NCBI RefSeq assembly: GCF_964340395.1
Contig: NC_135568.1
Span: 8,175,780-8,239,779 of the forward strand
Reading direction: 5' to 3'
Length of the DNA stretch: 64,000 nt
From: Glandiceps talaboti
Lineage: Eukaryota > Hemichordata > Enteropneusta > Spengelidae
Of the stretch, positions 13,440 to 25,516 are shown one piece after another. Position 1 is the stretch's first letter, and every line of letters begins with the position of its first letter. A model generated the notes under the pieces. It made no database searches. It was not told the DNA's origin and saw only the letters and a program-made list of their open reading frames with translations. The translations under genes were made by a program, and so were the position numbers.

Positions 13440-13885
13440 TGTATCAATGTAAACATTTGCTTCATCGGCAAGGTTCAACACTGCATCTATGAAAACACTT
13501 GCTGGATTGGCAAGGTCTAACACTGCATCTCTGAAAACACTTGCTGGATTGGCAAGGTTCAACACTGCATCTCTGAAAACACTTGCTGGATTGGCAAGGT
13601 TCAACACTGCATCTATGAAAACACTTGCTGGATTGGCAAGGTCTAACACTGCATCTCTGAAAACACTTGCTAGATTGGCAAGGTCTAACACTACATCTAT
13701 GAAAACACTTGCTGGACTGGCAAGGTCTAACACTGCATCTATGAAAACACTTGCTGGACTGGCAAGGTCTAACACTGCATCTATGAAAACACTTGCTGGA
13801 TTGGCAAGGTCTAACACTGCATCTATGAAAACACTTGCTGGATTGGCAAGGTAACTGTAAAGAAATGCAAATGAAAACACTTGCT
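13440..13885. repeat. 42-bp minisatellite, about 9 copies
   Basis: Units of 42 bp (core ATGAAAACACTTGCTGG then ATTGGCAAGG) vary mainly at GCATCTATG or GCATCTCTG. Because 42 is a multiple of three and the unit lacks stops, the array is open in three frames (a 200-aa and a 153-aa minus frame, and a 121-aa plus frame). I see no splice or promoter context supporting translation. Confidence 0.9.
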
Positions 13886-14224
13886 GGCCTGGCAAAGCAC
13901 AAAGTTGGTAAAACTTTGGCCACTGAATTGCTATTGTGTTGGCACCACTGTGTACATTTCGACTGTCAGAATGGAAGACTGAAAAATTTGTAATTCTGTA
14001 CACTCCTGTAACCACTCATTAGTTTGTATGGTTACAGGAACACAAACAACGAAAGACTCTTTCATTCTATAAAAATAGCTTTGCACTCAGCGCTATTTCC
14101 AATTGTTCTATTAACCTACAAATGTCATTGAGGAAGGAACACCTGAAAACCATCAAGGAGTGGTGTCTAATATTCACTTGATAAATGAGATTCCTGGCAA
14201 CACTTACAGATCATTCAACTTTAC

Positions 14225-14490
14225 AGTTTCACTTCATGTACTGTCTAACCTGGCCACATACAAGAACAGCATGTACCATACATGTACTTCACCTGATATA
14301 CTGACTAGCCACATACAAGAACAGCATGTACCATACATCATACTTCATTTCATATACTGACAAGCCACATACAAGAACAGCATGTACCATACATGTACTT
14401 CACCTGATATACGGACTAGCCACATACATGGACAGCAAATACCATATTTTGTACTTCACTTCATGTACTGACTAGCCACATACAAGGCCA
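14225..14490. repeat. Tandem repeat, about 56-bp unit, 4 copies
   Basis: Units contain CTGACTAGCCACATACAAGA followed by ACAGCATGTACCATACATG and ACTTCACCTGATATA, starting near 14241, 14300, 14357, 14411 and 14467. No coding sequence. Confidence 0.75.
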
Positions 14491-14604
14491 GAACCATGTA
14501 TATTGTAATCTGTACTGTATGTACCTAGTACCGGTAGTAGAAACTCCAGTCTGGTTAATGCTGATCAAAAAATTCACTGTAGCTAGAGAAGCCTATCTGT
14601 ATAA

Positions 14605-14985
14605 TGCTGGTCAATAATTTCATTAGACACCTGCCTGTATACTGTATAATGCTGGTCAATAATTTCATTAGACACCTGCCTGTATACTGTATAATGCTGG
14701 TCAATAATTTCATTAGACACCTGCCTGTATACTGTATAATGCTGGTCAATAATTTCATTAGACACCTGCCTGTATGATGCTGGTCCATAATTTCATTAGA
14801 CACCTGCCTGTATACTGTATAATGCTGGTCAATAATTTCATTAGACACCTGCCTGTATAATGCTGGTCAATAATTTCATTAGACACCTGCCTGTATAATG
14901 CTGGTCAATAATTTCATTAGACACCTGCCTGTATAATGCTGGTCAATAATTTCATTAGACACCTGCCTGTACAATGCTGTTCAAT
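14605..14985. repeat. Minisatellite with two unit lengths (45 and 38 bp)
   Basis: Nine units share TGCTGGTCAATAATTTCATT and AGACACCTGCCTGTATA. The longer units carry an extra 7 bp (TACTGTA) that the shorter lack. Long units cluster on the left and short ones on the right. Confidence 0.9.
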
Positions 14986-15796
14986 AATTTTTATATACTC
15001 CCAGAGATACACATGTACCTGCCTATATAGTGGTCAATAATTTTCTGATATCACCTTCTAGAACAAATATGAAATATGGCATTTTAGAGAAATCTCACCC
15101 ATTCTGTGACTCGACTTCAAATTCAGTCTATGTTTTACCCTAAAAGTAGTGTACATATATTCATGGAATGCTCAACAGAGAGTTGTTATATATTTCTTTT
15201 TAAGAATGCTACAGGGTGTTACCGTGTATACTATCATTCACATTTATGTCCAAACTATCCGTTTGATCAAATCTTAGATCTTGGAAAGAAACAACTCAAG
15301 TTAAACAAAACAGCCTCCTCGTTCCAACCTTTTTTTCCTGCGGCTCTTTCACAAATGTTACAATCACTTTCATCATTGTTGTCATGGTTACAACTTCAAT
15401 CCTACTTCTACATATACTATCTTTCTTTCATCATTTTTACACACACACTTGAAACACTATCCTTGTTTTCCGGTATCTTCTTAATAGTGGCTATGTCTCT
15501 CATCTGTTTGTGACAGGTACATCTTAAAGAATTGGACATAATAACACTTAACTATGTTAGAATCTATTGTTGCCATGACTACCTACAACTAGTATAGAAT
15601 TCTATGTCCTGGCCAATGGTCATGATAGGAACCTACTATGAAAGTGCATTAATAAATACATGTACAAATGTAGATAGAGCGAATGTGGTTATTCATATCT
15701 CCTGTTCTGCTTAATTTGTAGTTTTTAAGTACAAACAAAAAACCCTCCCCTTTCGGTAGTGTAGAAAGAGGATTTCATCTCAAAAGGATGTTCTCA

Positions 15797-15799
15797 ATA

Positions 15800-15833
<34 letters not shown>

Positions 15834-15836
15834 AGT
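15797..15836. repeat. (TCTG)n microsatellite
   Basis: About nine perfect TCTG units. The preceding 135-aa frame at 15106-15513 has no recognisable domain or splice context and is not annotated as a gene. Confidence 0.9.
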
Positions 15837-16135
15837 GCAAAAACGCAAATGCAAAGTACAGTAGGACTTGAAAAGATATGGAAGAACACATCAGACAGAC
15901 TCATACGTGAAAGCTTCTGGATAAAAAAACTTGACACATACATGTATGTAGAAAATGGAATAAACCGCAAAGAATAGCAACTGTTCTGGTTACCATTTTG
16001 TTACCATGACTGGAAATTTATGAGCGATAATTAGTATGATGGATTGGGCCAACTGAGGCAGCTCTGCAAAGCCTGAGCGAAACATCTTGGCCAGAAACAC
16101 TTTACAATTTATTCAATATGTTCGAATGACACTGC

Positions 16136-16138
<3 letters not shown>

Positions 16139-16211
<73 letters not shown>

Positions 16212-16222
16212 TGTCTGTGTGT

Positions 16223-16290
<68 letters not shown>
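16139..16290. repeat. (GT)n microsatellite, about 150 bp
   Basis: Nearly pure GT dinucleotide with two short TCTGT interruptions near 16210 and 16226. Confidence 0.95.
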
Positions 16291-16293
<3 letters not shown>

Positions 16294-16601
16294 GATTCAT
16301 TTATTTCTGTCTCATTTTCTCATTTTTAGTTTTGCAAATCATAGTACTGGTAACATATTTGTCATATAATTTGCTTTTCATAATTTTACCTTACATTATC
16401 CCTTAACCAATCCTTCCACTGTATAACTACTGGTTTATTCACATTCCCATGGCATAGAATCTTATAAACCATATTTTCCCTATCGTGTTTTAAAGGGAAA
16501 CACATTCTGTGTTGCCTTCAGGCTAGAATTGATATCATTATCAAAACTTACATGGTCTATCAGTCACATCTAGGAGGCATGTCAAATTAAATACTCTTTA
16601 C

Positions 16602-16772
16602 TAGTGTGCCCTCTGATGATAGCTAAATTTTGTTTTTGTGGGTCGATGTTACAAAAACTGGCATTTCTTGTGAGTCACCACACAGTAAGAGATAGGGGAA
16701 CACCAAATTTTGGTGTGTTACTATAAATTGTGTGCGTCAGTGGCGCGTCAAATTGGTTTAGAGAGCACACTG
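16602..16772. mobile_element. hAT-like MITE, family 1, copy 2, with perfect 8-bp TSD
   Basis: The termini TAGTGTGCCCTCT and AGAGAGCACACTG are inverted, and the element is flanked on both sides by CTCTTTAC (16594-16601 and 16773-16780). An 8-bp duplication with CAGTG-type ends is the hAT hallmark. No transposase frame, so it is non-autonomous and was mobilised in trans. Confidence 0.85.
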
Positions 16773-17038
16773 CTCTTTACCACTTGCTATTAAAACACTG
16801 TGCTGCACTGTGTTATGCTGTGCTGTGCTATGTTGCACAGTACCCTAATGTATTCTACTGTAGTATGCTGTACTATACTGCAAGTATTGCACTACATTTT
16901 ACTGTACTGTGCTGGGTTGTGTCTAAGTGTATACTGTACTGAATTAAGCTTTACATCAAAAATTAACTTTTACCACTAAAAACTGACAACAACAGTTACA
17001 ATATTGAGTAAAACTGGGGTTATAATGCTATGACACTT

Positions 17039-17065
17039 CCCCCCCCCCCCCCCCCCCCGGGGGGG
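17039..17065. repeat. C20-G7 homopolymer junction
   Basis: Twenty C are followed directly by seven G, giving a self-complementary tract. It may be real or a place where the assembly is uncertain. Confidence 0.8.
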
Positions 17066-17164
17066 TCATCATGATATAGCACAACAGTTAAAAGTACAAG
17101 AACACAGACACATCTGATAGCTACTGTGGCTAATATGTTTTCACACTGTACTCCTTGAAATAAC

Positions 17165-17825
17165 ACCCATCACAAATTTACATAACAGAAGCATATATAC
17201 ATGTATATTATGTATATGTATACTAATTAGTTTGTGACTGTCATGAAACAATACAATTTTTTCTATAACTGACTGTGGAGAAGCCTGTTTGTGTACATGT
17301 ACATCATCAAAACTATCCAACAACAGCAAATTTGCATGACATAGGGCCTAGGTAAACTAATTAGTTTGTTTAACCTTTCAAAGCTTGTCACCCATTTACT
17401 GTCAAGAAACAACATAGTAGAATGTATCTTTATAACAAGACATGGGGAGAAACCTGTTTGTGTATATCATCAAAACTATCCAATTACAATATGTTTACAT
17501 AACAGAAGCATATGTATGGGTATACTAATTATGGTTATTATTGTCCAGATAATTACCTTGTTACAGTCCAGAAACATCTTTATAAGAAGACTACGGAGAA
17601 ACCTGTTTGTACATTTATCATCAAAAATATCCAATTACAGCAAGTCTATGTAACAGAAGCATATATATATGAATATACTAATTACCTATTATTGTCCAGA
17701 TAATTACCTTGTTATCCACCCAAAAACAACACACATAGAAGGTATCTTCATAAAAGACTGGAGAGAAGTCTGTTTGTATATATATACATCATCAAAACTA
17801 TCCAATAACAGCATTCTTGGAAGTA
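17165..17825. repeat. Tandem repeat, about 160-bp unit, 4 copies
   Basis: Repeated blocks are CATCATCAAAACTATCCAA, ACAGAAGCATAT, TACTAATTA, CCAGATAATTACCTTGTTA and GGAGAA(A/G)(C/T)CTGTTTGT. Short frames through it (95 aa and 62 aa) are repeat-derived. Confidence 0.75.
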
Positions 17826-18164
17826 TTATAGTGACATTGTGATGTTATGTGTAAGGACAGTAGGTTACATACTGGGGTATAGGCTATCACATATAGAATG
17901 TCTATGTATAAAAATAACAGCAGGTTCAGTCTGTGGTGGTAAGACTTCATGACATCACAGGGTTCAAAGGTCAGCCTGGTCTTATTGCTAGTCATAAGAC
18001 CTAGAAGTAAAACTTAGTGTTCACATACTCTAAATTGTGTATTTGGAATGTTTTATGTCTTAGATTTAGTATGGTTTAAAGTTAGTGAGAAATACATAAA
18101 TAAGAGTATATTGTACCATATAAACAATACATACTACACCTATCAGGCTTGTTTTTGAACCAAA

Positions 18165-18715
18165 CACAAACAAATCACACCTGGTAAGTAGCATAATGCA
18201 TTCAGATGACACCTGGTATGTAAGACAATACATGCAAATCAAACCTGATAATTTGGCTAACACATCATAATCCCATCTGGTAAGTAGGTCAGTATAATAC
18301 ATGTAAAATTAATTGTGTCTGAAGTAGGATAATACTTGTAAATTGCACCTGGTAAAATCATGTATGTAAAGTAGGCCGATACATGTAAATCACACCTGGT
18401 ATGGAAGACAATACATGTAAATAAGTAGGACAATACATGCAAATCACACCTGGTAACAAGTAAATTCCCCCTCATAAAGAGGACAACACATGTAAAATCA
18501 CACCTGGTATGGGCAATACATGCAAATCACAGCAGTATTGGTAAAGGCGACATTACATGTAAATCACACCCGGTAAGGACAACAATATTACATGTAAATT
18601 ACACCTGGTAAGGAGGGCAATACATGTAAATCACATCTTGTAAGGAGACCAATACATAAAAATCACACCTGGTAAGGAGGGCAATACATGTAAATCACAC
18701 CTGGAGTGCACCAAT
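18165..18715. repeat. Degenerate tandem repeat, about 30-35 bp, some 17 copies
   Basis: The core ATACATGTAAATCACACCTG followed by GTAAGGAGG recurs with indels. Copies on the right (18540-18710) are the most uniform. Confidence 0.8.
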
Positions 18716-18984
18716 AACTAAGGAGGATCATATAAACTGAGTCTCTTGACAAACCCTTTCACACTTCACTACTGGTACTCAATTAATATAATTTTATGAA
18801 TTATACACATGTAACTGTGTAATTAGTCCACTAGCTGGTACATTTGTATTCCAACCATGTAAACTGTGTCGCCAAGTGAACCCTGGTGTTTAAGAGTTCA
18901 TTACCTGGTTATCTATGTTATCATATTAACTTAAGTCTCCCAGTGAACCCTCTTGTGTTAGCAGTTAGTTGGTTATCAATTTTT

Positions 18985-19690
18985 TTACAATCACAGCAGG
19001 TTCTCGACCTATATAACTGCATGATGACCACTAGGAGTATATTTTACCATACTGCTACTAGCTGGTTCTCTACCTGTGTGCATAACAAGTACAGGACTTC
19101 TAGTACTATGTGTATATTTAAAATTTTACCACACAACTACTACCTGGTTCTCTACCAGTGTATAACAAGAACAAGGCTTCTAGTACTGCCATTGTGTATA
19201 TTTTAGCACACAGTTACTAGTTGGTTCTCTACCTGTATGTAACAAGTACAGGACTTCTATGTGCATATTTTAGTAAATTTTTACCACATGGCTACTACCT
19301 GGTTCCCTACCTGTTTGTACAACAAGTACAGGACATCTCGTACTCTTTGTATATTTTACCACACGGCTACTAGCTGATTCTCTGTGTACAACAAGTACAG
19401 AGTTACTAATAGCATACTGTGTGTATATTTTACCATACCTCTATCTAGCTGGTTCTCTACCTGCAAAGCAGTACTAGTACTATTACATACATGTACAGTA
19501 TTTGTAATACTATACCGTATTACCATTGTGAGCAAGTTCTCTACCTGTTATTAACTGCACATGACTACTAGTACTAGTAGTACCACAGACGTGCTAGTAC
19601 TGTAGTAGTAGTTCATATGTAACGTGTATACGCCATGTGTATATTTTATCACATTGCTACTAGCAGACTATACATGGCTTCTACTATAGT
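18985..19690. repeat. Tandem repeat, about 70-80-bp unit, 8-9 copies
   Basis: Units contain CTGGTTCTCTACCTG, AACAAGTACAGGACTTCTA and TGTATATTTTACCACA. Copies decay toward 19690. The stretch 19700-20600 shows no gene or clear repeat. Confidence 0.75.
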
Positions 19691-20909
19691 CTGCACATGT
19701 ATGTACATTTTTACCATATTACTTCTTCATGGATAACCATATTGACACACGCATGTAAGTTGACATGTTCAATACATACTCTATGTACACTGTGTTGGTT
19801 TGTATTGATGGTCTTACACTACAAACATTCCCGTCTGAATTAATAAAACTATAACTCAATTATAGATGCACTTTAATCGTAAAATACATGGATATATTAT
19901 TGACTTGTTCATCCATTGTATCATTTCCATTAGACAATATAAATGGAGTCACACACCGTGAGAGCAGTTGTGATCGATAACACATTTCACTTTGTATATC
20001 AATAAATAGGTTATTTCTGACAACCTAGTTTCTAATATTAGCAACGTGGTCATATGACGACGGCTGACAGAGGTGGCTACGTTTCATACTTCCCTCAATT
20101 CTGAGTCACGCCATAATGATAAAATAATATCCATGATAACATAGAACCATAACAAATGATAAAATATAATAAATTCTGTATTGTGATAAATCTTTAACAT
20201 GATTTTACATTCATGATTGTCTATTTATTATTTATGAATAATATTACAGATTTTTTTATTCATGCTATTGGTGTGTGCATTTTCATTATGATAATTGCAT
20301 TGTAAAATGTTGAGGAGCCCAGTACTGTCTCTTTTGTTGTCATTTGGTGACTCATTTTCCAACAATAATTCACGTCTTTTGTTATCCTCCAAATACTAAA
20401 CCAAGGTTAAGTGTGTGCATGTACACAACACAATGTGTACCATGGCTTATTGTTATGACTTGTAATGCTGTAGACACGATAACAGTATACATCCATATAT
20501 GTCATTACTGCTAAAGTTGAGCCATCAGACACGGCAGAATGTCATTTTCCCACACATGTATACTATATAGTTCATTTTGGTGATAAGTGACATTCAAGGA
20601 TTTATCTTCTTGTCATAAAAAATGCAACACATGGGTTTGTATTCCCCCGATCCCGTACTTTACACAGCTAATGCTATATTACTATTGGTTAATCATTTTA
20701 ATATTTGTATCAATTTGAACCATTTTGCGTACACTAGCTACCTTCGCCATTCGATTAACTGGAACAGATCGCTTTCCCCTATTTTACCAACAATATCGTT
20801 ATTATCGTCGCCAACCAACATGTGATTCGTTCGTATTAAATCTGCAATGTGTCGTGTTGGTTGAACACTCGTTAAAATTTACAAATTTCACACCCCGAAG
20901 GAGACTTAC

Positions 20910-21300
20910 CTGCTTGAACTTCGTGTACGATCTTCGTCGATGCGTCGCGGTAGATCGGTTGTAACTTGTACACCGTGTCTCTCAACTAAATGGGGTCATT
21001 AAACCGATCCATGTCGGGCCATCGTGAAATTTTACAATATAGTCAAACAGCAGAACCCCAAGTCATGTCTTCATCACAAATCTGAACAGCTGATACGATC
21101 TTTTAACAGTTAAAAATAAATGGATACAACTCAAGCACAAGGTCACGGGCCTAGTTTTACACGTAAGATATCGCCACTACACAAACTAAACCAGCGGAGG
21201 CTGTGCGACCACTTCCTCACACCTCATTCGATTTTAGCTTGGAACAGCGACGAATCCGTACAAATTGGAGCGATCTTCACCCACAGTAAATTGTAATATT
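20910..21300 (-). other. Candidate non-coding first exon of a minus-strand gene
   Basis: On the minus strand AAGCAG is followed by GTAAGT (exon edge 20910, donor at 20909), a full-consensus 5' splice site. The segment to about 21300 has many CpG, unlike the CpG-poor 20 kb to its left, resembling an unmethylated promoter/first exon followed by a methylated gene body. No coding exon for such a gene was found in 1-20.9 kb, so downstream exons may lie beyond the window. The upstream limit is a guess. Confidence 0.3.
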
Positions 21301-22884
21301 CCTCTCTAACCCATTAGTATCATAAATAACCTTTGTAATCGGTTGTAAACCTTGGCTTTCCGTGGTTGAATACTTCGGCGGAACCCTCCGTACGGTCTTG
21401 TGCATGCTAATGGTGGATGGCCCTCTACGTCACAAATATTTGTGTCCTTTGATTGCAACGTCACACCTACATGTGCACATAGACCGTGGGAAAGAAACCG
21501 CAGAAAGTATGTGACCTCTTCACCTGGTATATCGTCAGTGTGTGACCTGATGGGGACGGTTTCCACTCAACCAAATCGAATAAAACTAATGCGAGAGGAA
21601 TTTTAAAAAAAAAACATATATGTGGATAAAAAAATAAACGACAATGAAAAATGAAAGAACAAATACAACAATACATCGGAGAGATGTGTCAAACTCCCGG
21701 TCAAACTTTCTGCAACTTCCTAAACTTTTGAGTTCAAAGAAACGGATCGCGGATGTCACTTTGCAACTAAAAAAAATAATTGTTTTGTTTTTGTTTTATT
21801 TTGTTTTATGGGTATTATTTAATCTTGTTACAGTAATTAAAATGTGTGCACTTGGTTTTTTATCGGAAAAAGTGGAGACAATGCTACATGTTTCGTTCAC
21901 TTTCGTGGAACATCTAATTCACTTCAGAAATAAATGCGGATATGATTTTGAAATAACATTATGTCATATTTTTCACTTTGAAATTCAGTTACAGTCTTGG
22001 TAACTAAGCTTCTTCCCGTGTATTTTTATCATGTTACACGTAGGGTCCACAGGGGCGTGTAATATTTCATAGATTGTTGTTTTCCAGGTCTGTCAGAATC
22101 GAGTCCCGAATGACTCCGTATGTAAGCAAGATTGTATCAAACAGAGTCGGTGAACAGTGACTTAAACAAACTGTACTATTAAATATATCCCCTCTTTAAC
22201 ACCAAAACTAGACCTATAATATATATAATATATACAGACTAATTTACATATAATTTGGCTATACCATAGCAGTTCTACAAGTACTTGTTCAAAATATACA
22301 AGTTACAGACACTGAGACACGTATAAAGACATGAAAACTTGTTGACAAGTATAATCCTTTGTGCGGTGGCTTGTTTTCCAATTCATTAGCATCTATTCAA
22401 ATTTCTATTGTAGTAACGTTTTGCAGTCTCCATTAGGGGCTGGCCGATAAGAGAAATGACGTGAAATGTGTCTTGTAAACACATCGTGACAGTCTCATCA
22501 ATCTCGTTCATTTGAAGAATATCAAGACTTGTCTTTTTTCTCTGGAGGTTGTAGTTATTACCAATCCCTAAACTGACAAAAAAAGTGTTGATGTCGATTT
22601 AGTAGTAGACAAAATATACAAGCGGTAAATGAGCAATTCATCATTATGAAATTAAAGTTCAGAAACGCTTTGAACTTGAAGCGGGTGAAAGTTAGGGGGT
22701 ATGATGTCATTATAACATTTGCTACTTCTTCCTGGGCTCAACTTTTAATTTTTTTCTATTTAACATTTGATTCGGATTTTTGGTTCTGCAGACTTGACTT
22801 CAAGTTACACCATAGATCCTACACGCACGGTCACACTATCTGTAACTGGAGTACCATTATGCCAATCAGACAATCCAGACAATC

Positions 22885-23203
22885 GACAATATTACCATAG
22901 TAACTGAACATTATTATATTACCTATAATGATACATTGCACATGTTACTTTGAGGTCGATTTTATCCGCAAGTAGTACAGTAACAAGTTGAAATCGTCTT
23001 CGCGTCGGAGAGATGATTTTAGGGTGCGGACTCAAAATAAATTCATTTATTGCACCATATTATTAGTATGTCTACTGCTACACAAAAACATTGCTCACAG
23101 GTGATTCAAAGCTGTTTCGAGTGTAAGCAAGTAAGTAATTATATCTAACAAAAAGTTTTTAAAATACATTCTACTCGTAGTGCAGCTTTCAGTGCAGCTT
23201 TCA
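22885..23203. mobile_element. MITE-like element with TAGTGCAGCTTT end, copy 1
   Basis: The interior matches 59265-59630: GATTTTATC(C/T)(G/A)(C/G)AAGTAGTA, CAGTAACA(A/G)GTTGAAAT and GGACTCAAAA in the same order. The right end TAGTGCAGCTTT is the inverse of the left end of the other copy. Region 21300-22880 otherwise holds no supported gene. Confidence 0.55.
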
Positions 23204-23837
23204 GATTACCGCTTTTGACCTCTGAATAAATGCTGCAGTACTAGCATGCAGTACTTTCGTGTCAAATCAACCCATATCTACCATTATAGGGGAAACATTA
23301 ATAGAAGAACAGAAGAAACAGGAAACTTGAAGAATAGAATAGAAACTTGCACTTTTTCTTTTTTATGTTTTAAGAAAAGTCTAAACCTGTTCAATTTGAA
23401 AACAGCGCTGAAATAAAAATACGCAGGATTTTGCTGCCCTCATTTCATTTTCAATTTCTCCGCGTTCCTCCAAGATATATGCGTCGCGGTGGAGTTACAA
23501 GAACTTCGGAATACACTTACGGTCAGGGACGTATATAAACAGCCGGGATGAACAGAGGTGTAGCTTTGAGTGGCCATGTAGGACGCCCTCTTTGGTACTT
23601 AGATGCACTGATCAGTTGTAGCTGGTATGAAGCACAGAGGGGAAATTCTGTGCATGGAGGTAGGAGAACCTATTACTGCAACGTCACTGTCACAGTTGGC
23701 GATACTTATCTTGTTTGCATATGATTTTATACATATATGAATGAACACACTACAAAATATAAAACACACTATAAAAATATGTTTCTATTCAGTACAAAAA
23801 GTTTGTATCAACACCATTTCTATTCGTACATGTATAT

Positions 23838-24040
23838 GAATGAATGAATGAATGAATGAATGAATGAATGAACGAACGAACGAACGAATGAACGAATGAA
23901 TGAGTGAATGAGTGAATGTGATGAGTGAACTTTCACCAAATAACAAAAACACTTTCAATGAACATGCATATGGATACTGTTATCTGATCTGATGTGGACA
24001 ATGAAAATAGTTCAACAAAACTAGTCTTATCTATGGACCG
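23838..24040 (-). mobile_element. Dispersed repeat with GAAT-type tail, copy 2
   Basis: A (GAAT)n/(GAAC)n tract at 23838-23925 is followed by the same blocks as in 7417-7565 (TTTCACCAAATAACAAAAA, GTTATCTGAT, ATAGTTCAACAAAACTAG). Its layout suggests a minus-strand retroposon with a tetranucleotide tail. Confidence 0.55.
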
Positions 24041-24108
24041 TACATTTTCTACATTTCAAATCGATAATGGAACGCAACAAACTTTCAGAAGAAAAGTAAA
24101 TCAAAAGT

Positions 24109-24132
24109 ACACACACACACACACACGCACGC

Positions 24133-24176
<44 letters not shown>

Positions 24177-24205
24177 ACACACATACACACACACACATAC
24201 GCACA
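24109..24205. repeat. (CA)n microsatellite
   Basis: Nearly pure AC dinucleotide with a few ACGC and ATAC variants. Flank 24210-24670 contains a diverged direct duplication (TAACTCAA(T/C)AATG(T/A)AAAGTGCT at about 24232 and 24347). Confidence 0.9.
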
Positions 24206-24672
24206 AATATGCATACACCTCTATATACCTCATAACTCAATAATGTAAAGTGCTCAGAATATGAAGACAATAAAGAAAATAGTTAAGCAAATGTACTCAT
24301 TTGCATAAACATACACAGTGAAATATACACATGCATGTATACACATAACTCAACAATGAAAAGTGCTTATAATACAAGGACAGTACAGATGAAGTGAGAA
24401 ACAATGCAAATACAACGAAAGCAAATAATGTTAAAGAAAACACCAAAGAGAAACGATACATAGCAATGCAAGGGTTGGAATTAGTAAATCACGGAGTACT
24501 TAAAATATAATTTCATAGTTCCATCTTGAATTTTTGCCTCAACATTTTACTTTTAAGGGGGCATGGTAAAGAATTCCAATGCTTTGTCACAGCATATTTA
24601 GCACAGTTAGTGATTTTAGTGATGGGGGTGTAAGACAAATGCACACAGGGATTTCACTCGGCATTTACACTT

Positions 24673-25055
24673 AGGCCAAACAAAAAAAATGGTGAGGTTC
24701 CGATTACACTCAACTTTAGAATACGTGGGGTAGGTAGATTTTTTATTTTATTTCATTAGATATTTTTTTTCATGTGTGAGTGTCTCGTTCAGGTTTTCCA
24801 CTGTTTTCCAAATGGTCTCTGTGTTATTTATTTCTTCCTATCAGATATACAGTCATTACAGATTGGAAAGAATAATTTTATATTGTCTTTTTAAGTTGAT
24901 GTCAGTTTCCGCATCCACTATTTCTTGTGAGACTTCACAATTTTTCCACTTTTATTATTTTTTTCTTGAATACATCAAGAAAAGTGTAGGGTCAGTAGTG
25001 AAAATCTTGGTGGGGGTCGGGTAACCAGAACCATACAATTATTTTTTTTAGGCCT
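24673..25055 (+). mobile_element. AGGCCTAA-type MITE, copy 1
   Basis: About 380 bp sharing long blocks with 48622-48965 and 59914-60288: TTTAGAATACGTGGGGTAGG, TCTGTGTT(A/G)TTTATTTCTTCC, GATGTCAGTTTCCGCATCC and GGGTCGG(G)TAAC. The right end TTAGGCCT and left end TTAGGCC are inverted. It lies just downstream of the gene A polyadenylation signal. Confidence 0.75.
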
Positions 25056-25105
25056 TATAGAAAATAAAATAAACAACAACAAATTCTACAAACTTTTGAA
25101 ATAAC

Positions 25106-25111
25106 TTTATT
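25106..25111 (-). promoter_or_regulatory. Candidate polyadenylation signal of gene A
   Basis: AATAAA on the minus strand (TTTATT on plus), about 405 nt downstream of the gene A stop codon. It is the best match I see between the stop and the MITE at 24673-25055. Confidence 0.45.
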
Positions 25112-25516
25112 TGCTATTCCAATGCAATATACAATTGACATAACTCAGTGAGGCTATCATTTTCTACATACATGTACACAGAAAACTAAATATTTACACA
25201 ATATTTGAGAACGGAGAGAGAGCATCCTGGTACACGGTTTATGATCTTAGACAAAGTCATATTAATATACGATAAAATTAATATCAGTTATCATCTATCA
25301 TATCATATTATACAAATAAAAACTTCTGAAGAAAGAATTATTAAAAGTTCATCAAGAAAGATGTAAAGGTGTTTTTAGATATGTACACTTTACTTTTACA
25401 TAGATTTTGGTACATATATACATAATAATATGCCAATTCAAGGAAGAGACAAAGTTCAAAGGTTATTGGTATTGTGCTCAGGTCAAAGGTAACTTCTTTA
25501 AGGTCAAAGGTTAGGT

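Noticed and set aside
15106-15513. 135-aa plus-strand frame
   Set aside because: No recognisable domain, ordinary AT-rich composition, no matching splice or promoter signals.
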